DNA from: Tillus elongatus
Lineage: Eukaryota; Arthropoda; Insecta; Coleoptera; Cleridae
Length of the DNA stretch: 64,000 nucleotides
Direction of reading: 5' to 3'
Assembly: GCA_964006375.1 (NCBI GenBank)
Contig: OZ023267.1
Coordinates: forward strand, 89,189,012 to 89,253,011
Under the pieces are notes generated by a model. It saw nothing but the letters and a program-made list of their open reading frames with translations, was not told the DNA's origin and searched no databases. Of this stretch, positions 1-12,079 are shown in pieces (within the stretch, counting starts at the first letter, position 1; every line of letters starts with the position of its first letter). A program made the position numbers and the translations under genes.

Positions 1-780
1 TGAAACCTAGTATTTTAGCTGGTTGCATATTATACGTAGAAATTATTTGTACGTTTAACTTGTATAAATTAAACTGAAACCTGAAATCTGGACGGTTATT
101 TGTTTGCTAATCATGTAGAAAAATTATTTGTGGGTTCAGATGTTGCCAAATTTGATATATTCGGACTAAAACTTGAAGTCTGGAATTTTAGTTTGTTTGC
201 ATATAGTGTGGAAGAAATCCTCGAGCATTGAAATGTTGCCAAATTTAATATATTTAAACTAAACTTGAAACCTAGTATTTTTGTTGGCTGTATATTATAT
301 GTAGAAATTATTTGTGCATTTAAATTGTATAAATTAAACTGAAACTTGAAATCTGGACGGTTATTTGCTTGTACAGTATGTAGAAAAATTATTTGTGCGT
401 TCAGATGTTGCCAAATTTAACATATTCAGACTAAAGTCTGGAATCTTGATTTGTTTGCATGTAGCATAGAGGAATTACTCGAGCATTGAGACGTTGTCAA
501 ATTTAATATATTTAAACTAAACTTGAAATTTGGAAACTTATTTGTTTACATTATGTCGAGAAATTATTTGTGCCGGTAAATGTCACAAAATCTGATATAT
601 TCAAACTGAAACTTGAAGCCTGCAATTTACTTTGTTTGTATGTCATTCAGATAAATTACTTCCGCATCTGAAGAGTTGCCAAATTTCCTGATAGGTAAAC
701 TGAAACTTGAAATTAGAAACGTTACTAGCTCATGCCGTATTTAATGAAATTACTTTGCATTTGAAAACAAATATCTTGTT
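1..780. repeat. Degraded tandem repeat, ~88-bp units in a ~265-bp higher-order period
   Basis: The motif AAATTATTTGTGC or a variant recurs about every 80-96 bases (near 41, 120, 208, 305, 384, 471, 560, 653 and 747). The block starting at base 1 is repeated almost word for word from base 266 (TGAAACCTAG onward). This is a three-unit higher-order repeat of about 265 bp on a basic unit near 88 bp. The left end is cut by the window edge. No open frame of note. Confidence 0.75.
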
Positions 781-784
781 CACA

Positions 785-1720
785 CCTAATGGAATTTAAA
801 CTTGGGTCATGAAACCAGAATTCTGTAGCTCTCTATAATATAATTTAAATCTGAATCGTGAAACCAGAATCATGTAGCTCTGTATAATATAATTTAAATT
901 TGAATCGTGAAACCTGAATTAAGTAGCTCTTTATAATATAATTTAAATCTGAACCATGAAACCAGAATTATGTAGCTCTTTATAATATAATTTAAATCTG
1001 AATTGTGAAACCAGAATTATGTAGCTCTTTATAATATAATTTGAATCTGAATCGTGAAACCAGAAGTATGTAGCTCTTTATAAAATATAATTTAAATATG
1101 AATCGTGAAACCAGAATTCTGTAGCACTTTATAATACAGTTTAAATCTAAATTGTGAAACCTGAATTAAGTGGCTCTTTATAATATAATTTAAATCTGAA
1201 TCGTGAAACCAGAATTCTGTAGCTCTTTATGATATGATTTGGATCTGAATTATGAAATCAGAAGTATGTATCTTATTATAATGTGAATTAAGTCTGAATC
1301 TGGAAACCAGAAGTATGCAGCTCTTTAGAATATAATTTTGAATCTGAAACTTGAAAACGAGAGGTCCGTAGCTCTATATAAGATAATTTGAATCTGAAAT
1401 TTGAAATCAACAGTACCTAGTCTTACATAATACAATTTTGAACCTGAATCGGGAAACCAGCAATATCTAGCTCTACATGAGGTAATTTTAAACCTGAAAC
1501 TTATAACTGAAGGTATGTAATTCCATCTCTGTGTGATATTGAAACTGAAACTTGAAGTCAAAAATATGTGGCACACTTTTAATGCACTTTGAAACTAAAA
1601 CCTGAAGTTAGGAATCTCATTATTTTATATGTTACCTGATGAAATTGTTTTGTACCTGAAACATACATCTTGGCTTACCCTTTTGTATTAAACTAAAACT
1701 TGAAATTGAGAATATGTGGT
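785..1720. repeat. 49-bp tandem array, decaying to the right
   Basis: GTAGCTCT-type blocks start near 825, 874, 923, 972, 1021, 1070, 1121, 1170 and 1219, a very regular 49-base step (one of 51). Each unit reads roughly as a TTTAAATCTGAATCGTGAAA block followed by a CCAGAA block. From about 1260 to 1720 the same words (CTGAAACTTGAAA, GTAGCTCTA) continue with weaker spacing. The GAAACTTGAAA core is shared with the array in 1-780, so the two may be one old satellite. Minus-strand open frames here are by-products. Confidence 0.85.
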
Positions 1721-3083
1721 GTGCACTGGACGGTTCGGAGAATAAAGCAAAGGGATATAGAATAGATGAAGTACTTTCCCCTATGTTTTGACAAAGTTGT
1801 GTAATTATTCTCCTTGTGTCTAGAATGACATTCAGGTGAAGCCTTGTTTCACGAAGTGCCACTATCCGAACATTTAAGACCTCCAGTGAGGCATAGTCTA
1901 TGAAGGACTTCGCGATTTATCACAATTTTGCATGACTGAAACGAGAGGGCAACCTGAAGGTCAGTAATTAGTTGAAAGGCTTGCGATACACGTCAAAATA
2001 TTGGGCGAGGTAGTATTAGGTTCGTTACCGTCTCCGCTTAGTCAGTCAACAGTGATCTGGCCTGAATTACAACAATACCTTCCCCTTGCGCCTCCTAGAG
2101 CCTACAGGTCCAAAACAAAATACTTGTCAAGCGGTATTTGGGTGAACTTTCTACTTCTTGACCTGCCAAACCTCCGAAAATCTAAGACCTCCAGTGAGGC
2201 TATAGCCCAAGAAAGGGCTCGCGAAATATCTTAACTGTGGCACCATGGAAGTGGAAAAGGCAACCCAAATGCGCAATGCGTCATTTCCTAGTGACCAATG
2301 GCCACATGAGAGACGTAGAGGGAGGAGTCGGTTAGCCTCAAGTATATGTCCGGGTGTGGTGTCCTGTTCTGCGGTGTTGCTCAATCAGTCCCACGGTAAT
2401 AAAGCAAAGACAAACCAAAACTGAAATGTGAACGATGAAACCAATAAAATCTAAATAATGAATATTGAAATGAAAATACCAATCTTTAATTCTACACCAC
2501 TGTGGGAACTGAGAGTGACATCGGAGACCTTGATCCACACCAGGTCATCACCCCTCCAAGCGATCCAAATTTTGTATGCTAGTGCATTCCCCATATGTGT
2601 AATATTAGGCCCAGCCGTGTGATTTCTCGTAGCAATAGGGCGCCTAGATGTCTGTGCTTTCATGTCCGTTTCACTGTATTGGTCAAATGGGAAACTTTGT
2701 TAAATAAATTAAGTGTTTGCGAATTATAGCGTTTCTCTCACAATGTTCCAACCCATAGTCTGAACAAACACAACCTGGTCCTAACCCTAGATTTTCACGC
2801 CTTAATCCATCCTGGTAGCCCAGAAAATTATTCATTCTTAGTAAGCAAATGTAGAGGCCTTTAAAGTAAGGTAAGTGAATATATTTCAGGTCACCTGTAG
2901 TAATTTAATGAAGTCAGGGATTCAATTACATATTAGTCAACAATGCAAGACAGACTAAGATGCATTTCCTTGAAATAAAATTTGTTTCAATTAGGTATTA
3001 CATAATATCATGCTATGTTGCCATTTTAGTTGTTTTGTTAGTTTTGTTTTGTGTGTAAAAATTCGTTCAGCTTTGGGGATATT

Positions 3084-3086
<3 letters not shown>
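1721..3086. other. No gene seen; one short dispersed duplication
   Basis: No credible coding region. The block beginning AAGACCTCCAGTGAGGC occurs twice in the same orientation, near 1876 and 2187, each followed by similar CTTCGCGA/CTCGCGAA text. This suggests an old duplicated repeat fragment. The 2000-2400 stretch is less AT-rich than its surroundings, but its short open frames on both strands look like chance. Confidence 0.5.

Positions 3087-3171
<85 letters not shown>
3087..3171. repeat. (TA)n microsatellite
   Basis: Uninterrupted TA dinucleotides for about 85 bases. The flanks (3172-3560) are plain AT-rich sequence with no recognisable feature. Confidence 0.97.
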
Positions 3172-3172
<1 letters not shown>

Positions 3173-3579
3173 CATAAAAAAAAATTAACGGACCTTGGTT
3201 TTATATGTATTTTCTCGAATATTACATTTTTACGCATTATCTTAAATTATCAGTAACATCGTAACTTGACTAACTGATTGTTTTCTCAATTATATGCATT
3301 TAAACTAAATCATTACTTACTTAATAATAGTAAGATATCCTTTGTTCAAAAGGATTTATTTATGCACACATTTCTGTTTATATGTTCATAACATATTAAA
3401 ACATTAACCAAGTTGTTTGTGAAACGTGTTGAACATGTAGTCCTTATTTATTTCTCTGCATTTAGCTGCACGTAAAATGAATTAACAAAAAATTTGTTAT
3501 GTCCTAAAAAACTACTTCCTTAAATTCTAATTATGTGTGATGTGTTGTGGTTATTCAACATATTTATAAGAGTAATTTG

Positions 3580-4371
3580 CTCAGAGACAGAAGGCATAAA
3601 GAGGAATGCTTCTGAGGTAAAAGTGTTAGTGTATGCTGACGACGCAGTACTACTTAGTAATTTTGAAAGACAAATGCAGTGGGTGTTAGAGAGACTGGGT
3701 TAGATAAGAGGGTGGAACGAGTCACTGCAGTCTGGATAAATGGCAATCCAGTAGAGAAAATAAAGGAATTTAGATATTTAGGAACACTGTTTTCAAACAA
3801 CGGTACAATAGATGATGAGATACAAAGTAGGGTAAATGCAGCCAGAAAGGTGCTGGGAGCTATGACCACTGTAGCTAGGAGTGAATGTATATCTAAAGAG
3901 GCCAAAAAGGATGTATATGACAGCGTACTGGTACCGAATGTTGTATATGGGTCTGAAAGTTGGGTATGTCCCATGCTGTTGGAATGGACCACCTAAGACA
4001 AGTGACGGGTAAATCAAGGAAATGCAGAGTTAGAAATGAATGGGTTCTGGGGGAATCTAATGTAGAAAAGTGTATTGAAAGTATGAGAGCAGTCTGCTTA
4101 GATGGTTTGGACACATAAAACGAATGGATAATGATATAATGACAAGGAGAATTTATAGATAGAATGTAATTGGTAAGAAGGTCTTAGAAGACACAGGAAG
4201 ACTTGTTCGGATGTTGTGGGTGAGATATTCAAGAGGTTAGAAGTTTACATAATAGGATAGTGTGTATGGGGAGGTGTATTAATGTAGAAGATGTGAAAAT
4301 AGTTTGTCAGGACAGAAATGCATGGAGAAACATTGTTACAAAATAGCGTAGCCTTTGCGGTGTACCCACCC
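3580..4371 (+). pseudogene. RTE-like LINE reverse transcriptase fragment
   Basis: This is the C-terminal part of a non-LTR retrotransposon reverse transcriptase. The frame from about 3584 has the catalytic box VLVYADDAVLLS and stops near 3702. The next frame (3679-3996) has the downstream 'thumb' signature EFRYLGTLFSNNGTIDDEI and ends in the NVVYGSESWV box. A third frame near 4090-4130 gives LRWFGHIKRMD, the usual C-terminal box of RTE-type and related LINEs. Several dozen residues are missing between the catalytic box and the thumb, so there is an internal deletion near 3695 plus frameshifts. The N-terminal polymerase fingers and the endonuclease are absent. RTE clade is inferred from the box wording; a related clade is possible. 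Confidence 0.8.
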
Positions 4372-4379
4372 CTTCATGG

Positions 4380-6280
4380 CAATGGTGTGACTGATAGTGG
4401 TAATAGTAGTCTATTATGTGATATTTCAGCCATACGAAACGTCTTTGTTATATAAATTTGGATAACATGTAGTAAGTAAAAGTAAGTTTAAAACTGTAAG
4501 TAATTTAAGAGAGAAAATGTATTAAATCCTGAAAACCAATTAATTGATTTACTATTTTAGCTTAACTCTCAACACAAAATCACATTCAACACATGCAAAC
4601 GTGTATGAAATCTTGTTATAGTATCATGGCTGCAAATATATAGTATACTTACATTGAAATGGTCTTCGCAACAATGTAAAGCTTTCGCTCGTCGCTCGTT
4701 TGAAGGTACACTAAGAAAGTATTTTTTCTTAGAGTTTTGGGAATTATTGGGACAGGTTCAATAAAACAATACTTAATAATCATCTTTTACTGTTGCAGAT
4801 CAAAATACTGTAGTCTATGTATGAACAAAAATTATTAATTTTATTGAAACTTCTCAATACTAAATACTAACGCAGAATAAACAATACAAAATTACTAAAA
4901 GCTACCTAATTTAAACTATAAACTAACAAGAAACTACTGAAAGTTAGCTAAAGTAACTGAAAACAAAGGACAAAATGAATTTATTAAATAAATACCAGCT
5001 TCTAAAATACGTAAATGATTATTAAATCTAGCACACTAATGAAACAATAAAAATTATAACTATATGACAATAAAAAGATATAACAAAGGGAAAACTAAGT
5101 CGCACAAAGGCAACGAAAAAACAAAGGAAACAAGGAATTTATTAAATAAAGTATACTTCTAAATATAAGTTTATCTAAATAATTATTAAATATAGCAAAA
5201 TATAATGAGTAATGCAAATTCTAACTATGTAACAATAAAAATACACAACAAAGGGAAGACTAACTTATACAAAGGCGAGGATGATTTAAAACTGGAGCGC
5301 AACGGCGAAGAGCAAAAGTGAAGGGACTAATAAATGATAGAGCACAGAGCACAAAACAGCTTCATAAAACCACCATGATTCCTTTGACTCACTATTCTTC
5401 AAATCCAAGGTAAAAATTGTGAACATGACAACATGGCAAGGATGATCCTCTGGCGCTTAAACACGACCGCTAAGTATCCTTTAAATATTCTGTGACACAA
5501 GTAGCGACGCAAACCGCTTAACGCCGGCGCCATCTTCAGTCGGAAACGCGAACTATCTATATTTTGTGACGTCTTAACCCTAGTTAGGAATTCAAATTTA
5601 CGCACTCGATCATTGAAATTTTTGATAATTTTTTTCTGCGATATTAGAACACTCTAGAGAAAAATAACTGGTGTCTCAGACTCGTATTTACACGAACTTT
5701 CGAAATATGCAATAAAAAACATGTGTTACGACCCCCTACTTGTTTTCCAAGTGTTGTATTACAGTTGTGTTCCATGCAACCATAATGCAAATTTTTAACA
5801 CTTGCGTTTAAGTAGAGCATGCGAGTATGCTCTTTGCAGCAATATTCTATCGTAGAATATATTAATAAAACAGTCGTCTATAAATGCTCATATGAATACC
5901 TAAGAATAGTTTTATAAACGTTTGCAAGTTGATAAATATATTTGTAAGATCGTTTTTATAAAGCCATTACTAGGCAATTTTGTTCTGTACGCTAATATAT
6001 TCTGTAACAATTGTTGTATAGGCGTTCACAGAACCAACAAAAAATGAAATCCCTAAAATGTTTTATAATTTTGCTCTAACAAACTTTCTTGATTAAATTT
6101 AATTAAGCATTTTGCTGCGAGAATCCGAATACTCACATAGCAGTCTTAATAGAACAAAACAGCATTTGAAGAGCAATAATAGAACAATAACAAAACAAAT
6201 CTGCACTATTATTTAAAAATTATAAAACATTTTTGTTAGTTGGGAGGTACTGTCTAGTTTTTATATTTCTACATTTAAAT
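4380..6280. other. AT-rich, no gene seen apart from a local tandem duplication
   Basis: Nothing coding was recognised. The less AT-rich patch at 5280-5620 contains a short minus-strand open frame with no familiar motif. The 4965-5280 tandem duplication is listed separately. Confidence 0.5.
4965..5280. repeat. Tandem duplication, ~148-bp unit
   Basis: A unit starting AAAGGA near 4975 (then GAATTTATTAAATAAA, AACAATAAAAAT, AACAAAGGGAA, CACAAAGGC) is repeated from about 5123 with moderate divergence. Two copies, AT-rich, non-coding. Confidence 0.65.
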
Positions 6281-6399
6281 GCTAGGTACGTATGAACGTT
6301 TCTGTCAAAAGTATGGTCTTTCAAGGTCAGATGGTTAACAGTATGTACCAGTGGAGTGATCCCACGCTTTCAATTGGAAATTGTTAGGGTTGTGCAGAT

Positions 6400-6640
6400 A
6401 ACTGTGATTAGGTTGCTATGAAAGGGTCCATAAGCCTAGCTCAAATTCGTAAAGATTTGGTGAAAACATAATCAAACGTTGGCATCCGGTATTTAAACAT
6501 GGTAGGACTCGTGAAGAGGAACATGCTGGAGGCCCTCTCATTACAGTCACTGTTCAAGAAAAGGTGATACTGCATATTAGAGGCCAACTAATTTAGGATA
6601 AATCGATTGCTGATAGATGACGTTTAGTACATTTGTGCAC
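6400..6640 (+). pseudogene. Possible Tc1-like transposase N-terminal remnant
   Basis: One frame over 6505-6600 reads as REEEHAGGPLITVTVQEK, which resembles the 'GRPRVTTPRQD' segment after the helix-turn-helix of Tc1-like transposases. The upstream sequence (ISLAQIRKDL) could be a broken recognition helix. Stops and frame changes are frequent and no DDE segment follows. The call rests on one short resemblance and could be chance. Confidence 0.25.
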
Positions 6641-6961
6641 TCTGGTACTATTTTTATGCTGTGAGAATCTGTTGTTGCCAACAGTCTCTTGTGTGTGTGG
6701 TTTCACAACATTTTTCTTCTTATTTATGCATACTAGAGTGGTTTTAAGCATGTTGGGTTTCAAAATTGCAGCTTTGAAAAGGTTGCGCTCGACCTACCTT
6801 TCCTAGTTAACTTGAGGGGGGCGAAAGTCACTCCCGCTAGGGAGCGATTGCTACGAATTCTGTTACGGTTAAAAAAAGTGAACCCTTCGCAGGTAAAATC
6901 GACGTGTTTTAGGGTTTTTCGAAATTCTCAGCAGTAGTTGGGAATACCCTGCAATGGACAC

Positions 6962-7985
<1,024 letters not shown>

Positions 7986-7990
7986 TTACA

Positions 7991-8300
7991 GCCTTGGTGG
8001 TCCAGGGGTATGAACGTGAGCCTATGGACCGAAGGATTCCGGGTTCAATTCTCAGTAGATATGTCAAATTATTTTTCAGTGCACACTGTTAATAAACATC
8101 AACCGTTGCTGTGGCATTGTCTATGAGCAAGTTGAATATCTGCACGTTTGGGCCTTCGAAGGGGGCGTTAAGCCGTCGGTCCGGTGTACCATGCAATATT
8201 GAGCACGTTAGATATCCCTACCCCTGTAACAGAAATAAAGGGTTTCGGCAAAATTTCTAAAATAATGACGTGAAACTGCTTCGTGGCGTCCATGTTTCTC
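7991..8300 (+). mobile_element. tRNA-headed SINE, copy 1
   Basis: The 5' part has a tRNA-like RNA polymerase III promoter: A box TGGTCCAGGGGTATGA near 7997 and B box GGGTTCAATTC at 8041, with GACCGAAGG between. The body then carries GGGGGCGTTAAGCCGTCGG (near 8162) and GAGCACGTTAGA. The head and body match the minus-strand elements at 49550-49880 and, more loosely, 36285-36610, so this is a dispersed family of about 300 bp. The 3' end is not sharp. Confidence 0.75.
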
Positions 8301-8582
8301 ATTTTATACTGGATATTAGATATTAGTTATAAATCCTCTAGAGCATTTTAAAAACCTTTAACTAATTTGTTTGTCACCAAGAAGTACGTAACATTAAATT
8401 TCACGTCAAAATCACTGTCAGCTGTCACTTGATTCTTGGGGATATATCACTAGTTAGGTTGTAAGCGATTGATTGACGCTGATGGAGTAGTAGGTACATT
8501 ATAGCATCCTTTTTTTCTTTACTTAACTATTCTTCCTCCAATGTATAACAATGTACTGTATATTACTGAATGTCCATTGAGA

Positions 8583-8960
8583 AAACTCACTAATAGAGAG
8601 GTAACCATGGTAAGACTTTCGAAAAAAATTTCAAATTTAAATTTTTAATAAATTTTGTTAAAAAAAATCCACTAATAAGGAGATCCCGCCTTTTGAATTT
8701 TGAAAAAACTTTTTCAAATGAGCGCTAATTAGGCCCCCTAGAACACAAATCCGGGGTCAGTTTAAGTTTTTCTATGTTTATATATACCATACACACACGC
8801 ACGCACGCGCGCGCGCGTGTGTGTGTGTGCATGGATGTATCACACCGATAACTCAAAAAATAATGGGCCGATTTTGATTAAATTTGGTGAATATCTTCCT
8901 TTTGCAAGTGGCTTCGATAAGTTCGTTAGCCAGGAAAATCTGCCTAGTACAAATATATTA
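8583..8960 (+). mobile_element. Microsatellite-core repeat, copy with (CA/CG)n core
   Basis: Left part: two nested left-end motifs (CACTAATAGAGAGG at 8589 and CACTAATAAGGAGATCCCG near 8671), then CAAATGAGCGC, CCCCCTAGAACAC and CCGGGGTCAGTTT. Core: CA/CG/GT microsatellite 8792-8830. Right part: CACACCGATAACTCAAAAA, GGCCGATTTTGAT and AAGTTCGTTAGCCAGGAAAA. The same order is found in many other copies in this window. No coding capacity. The family is discussed under findings. Confidence 0.8.
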
Positions 8961-8965
8961 AACAT

Positions 8966-8998
<33 letters not shown>

Positions 8999-9149
8999 GT
9001 CCGTGCTAGTTCTAAGCTGACTTTTAATGTATCTAATTTCGACCAGGTAGGTTAATTATAATGCGTGTTTGTAAGAAAAGAAATTCGAGACGCAGCAAAT
9101 GCGTTGTGGTAGCGAATTTTTATAAAATCTGCTCAGTCGAAATGAATTA

Positions 9150-9182
<33 letters not shown>

Positions 9183-9500
9183 CGGTCCGTGCCAGTTCTG
9201 AGCTGACCTTTAATGTATCGAATTTCGACCACGTAACTATAATGCATGTTTGTAAGAAAATAAACTCGGGACGCAGCAAGTGCGTTATGGTAGCAAATTT
9301 TTATTAAAATCTGCTCAGTCCAAATAGATTAAACAATGCTTTGTTTTAATTAGATAGTCGGATTTCCCAGTCAGTGCAAGTTCTGAGCTGACCTTTAATG
9401 TATCGAATTTTGACCACGTAATTATAATGCATGTTTGCAAGAAAATAAATTCGGGACGCAGCAAGTGCCTTATGGTAGCGAATTTTTATTAAATGCTTCA
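8955..9500. repeat. ~185-bp tandem repeat, about 3 copies
   Basis: GCTTTGTTTTAATTAGA begins near 8967, 9153 and 9338, spacing 185-186 bases. Each unit ends with GACGCAGCAA.TGCGTTRTGGTAGC and an AATTTTTAT run, the same words that form the right end of the microsatellite-core repeat. The array therefore looks like a local expansion of that element's right terminus. Confidence 0.8.
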
Positions 9501-10110
9501 AATTTGAACAGCTCAATTTGCTATTAAACTAAAAGGTTCGTTGGCCAGGAAACTATTTTTTTTCGGGAACCTTTTAAGTTTATTTTCGAAACATTTTTGT
9601 ATATCTTCAAACATAAAGTTATTTTGATGATATATGGTACATTGTTTCTACTATATAGGTTATACTGGTAACCAAATTTGATGCCTGATTTTTTTTTAAA
9701 CACATATTTGCTATTTAAAACATTTTAATGAAAATTCACTACCATAACACACTTTCTGCGTCCAGGCTTTTTATGATATAAACCGGCGTACCAAATTTGG
9801 TTGTCCTAGCTTTGTTATTTCCGGAGATATAAACATTTTCGGAAAGAAAATACAGCATTTTCCGGGAAAAACTAGTCCGATTCTCCTGGCTAACGAACTT
9901 GTCCAAGCGACTTGCGAAAGGAAGGTACTCACCAAACTTTATCAAAATCGGCCTATTATTTTTTGAGTTATAGGTGTGACGCGTAAATATAAATACACAC
10001 ACCACGGATGTGGGTACTAACAGGCCTAGTTTGCGCTCATTTGAAGAAATTTTTTCAAAGTTCTATAGCTGCGATCTCCTCATTAGTGAATTTTTTTAAG
10101 AACACTGGAA
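9500..10110 (-). mobile_element. Microsatellite-core repeat, inverted copy and associated fragment
   Basis: From about 9725 the element reads in reverse: the right end AATGAAAATTCACTACC at 9728, then GCGTACCAAATTTGG, ATTCTCCTGGCTAACGAACTTG (split across the right part), GAGTTATAGGTGTGACGCG, a short CA core near 9995, GCGCTCATTTGAAGAAA, and the left end GATCTCCTCATTAGTGAAT near 10074. The preceding stretch 9500-9720 (CAATTTGCTATTAA, ATATGGTACATTGTT) is repeated at 22080-22270. The open frames 9739-10005 and 10008-10235 lie inside and are not genes. Confidence 0.75.
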
Positions 10111-10239
10111 CCATATCTGGATTTAATAATTATAAAAGATTAATGAAAGAAATTTGTATGATTCAAAACAGTTTTATGAAAATTCGCTCCCACGAGGCAC
10201 TTGCTGCCTCCAGACTGTTTTCAGGAACCTTCTGATCAA

Positions 10240-10476
10240 AATACGTCAACGTAACAACGAATTTTCATTTATAGTTGCGATAAATGCATATAAATAAATT
10301 CAATTTTCTTACGTTGCCGTAAAAGGTGCATTCGGTTGCAGGGAAGAAAATAAGGAATTTTATAGCCAGAGAAAACATTTTCACATCTATATACAAATAT
10401 TAACTGTTAACAATTAACATATATTCTGTAACTATAAAAAAATCAAGTATTTTATTTTGTATACACGGTGTGCCAA
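10240..10476. other. No feature seen
   Basis: AT-rich spacer between two repeat copies. A right-end-like GAAAATTCGCTCCC fragment of the microsatellite-core repeat precedes it at 10178. Confidence 0.4.
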
Positions 10477-10614
10477 TTAAAACTTCCCACCTGAAAAAAT
10501 CGGAATGAAATCGGAAACCCGAGATGGGTGACTTTGTTTTCCAGGAGAGCACATAATGGCATACGTTTTGGTGACTTGGAACCTACCCTTTAGGCAGCGA
10601 CGTAAATTACCCTT

Positions 10615-10825
10615 AAACTTTAACTTAAAATTCGCCAATAGAGAGGTTAGAGAGGTATCGATGGTGAGACTTTGCAAAAATGTTTTCAATTAAGCGCGAA
10701 TTTGGGTCCATAGAACCCGAAACCAAGGTCCGTTTGAATATTTATATGTACACACACACGCGCGCGCGCGCACACGCACGCACGCATGCACGCACACGCA
10801 CGCACACACGCACGCACGTATCAGA
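10615..10825 (+). mobile_element. Microsatellite-core repeat, left half with (CA/CG)n core
   Basis: Left-end words ATTCGCCAATAGAGAGG and GAGGTATCGATGGTGAGACT, then AATTAAGCGCGAATT and CCATAGAACCC, run into a CA/CG microsatellite at 10748-10820. The right half is missing, replaced by Tx1-type LINE sequence. Confidence 0.7.
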
Positions 10826-10834
10826 TATATCATG

Positions 10835-10984
10835 GCGCTTCGCAAAAAACCGCCTGGCAGACGCCATATTCTTAAACAGAGCAGGAATTAGAAACACCGA
10901 CTAATGTCCATTCTGTACGAATGTCCAAGGAACTTCATGGCATTTGTTGATGATATGCCCAGAAAGTTTAGAATTATGGCAGTT

Positions 10985-10990
<6 letters not shown>
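10835..10990 (+). pseudogene. Tx1-type LINE ORF2 C-terminal fragment
   Basis: The translation in the frames around 10837-10980 gives RFAKNRLADAIFLNRAGI and then a CPFC..SWHLLMIC zinc-knuckle pattern (CX2C..H..C) and a LELWQF box. This matches the C-terminal tail of the full LINE ORF2 at 15330-15480 (RFAKNRLADMVFLQRI, CRRC..AWHIFTEC, DLWNF). A stop lies at 10903. The fragment sits directly against the start of the next element's ORF1, and one open frame (10944-11885) runs through the joint. Confidence 0.75.
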
Positions 10991-11991
<1,001 letters not shown>

Positions 11992-12079
11992 GAGTGGTAA
12001 GATAAAGGTTCGAAATATTAATTTATTGTCTTCTTTACACACAGGCGTTTATTTATTTATTTTAACAAATTTCATATTC

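Noticed and set aside
785..1345. 49-bp regular repeats as a possible CRISPR array
   Set aside because: The repeats are contiguous with no unique spacers, the sequence is from an animal nuclear genome and no cas genes exist here. It is an ordinary tandem satellite.
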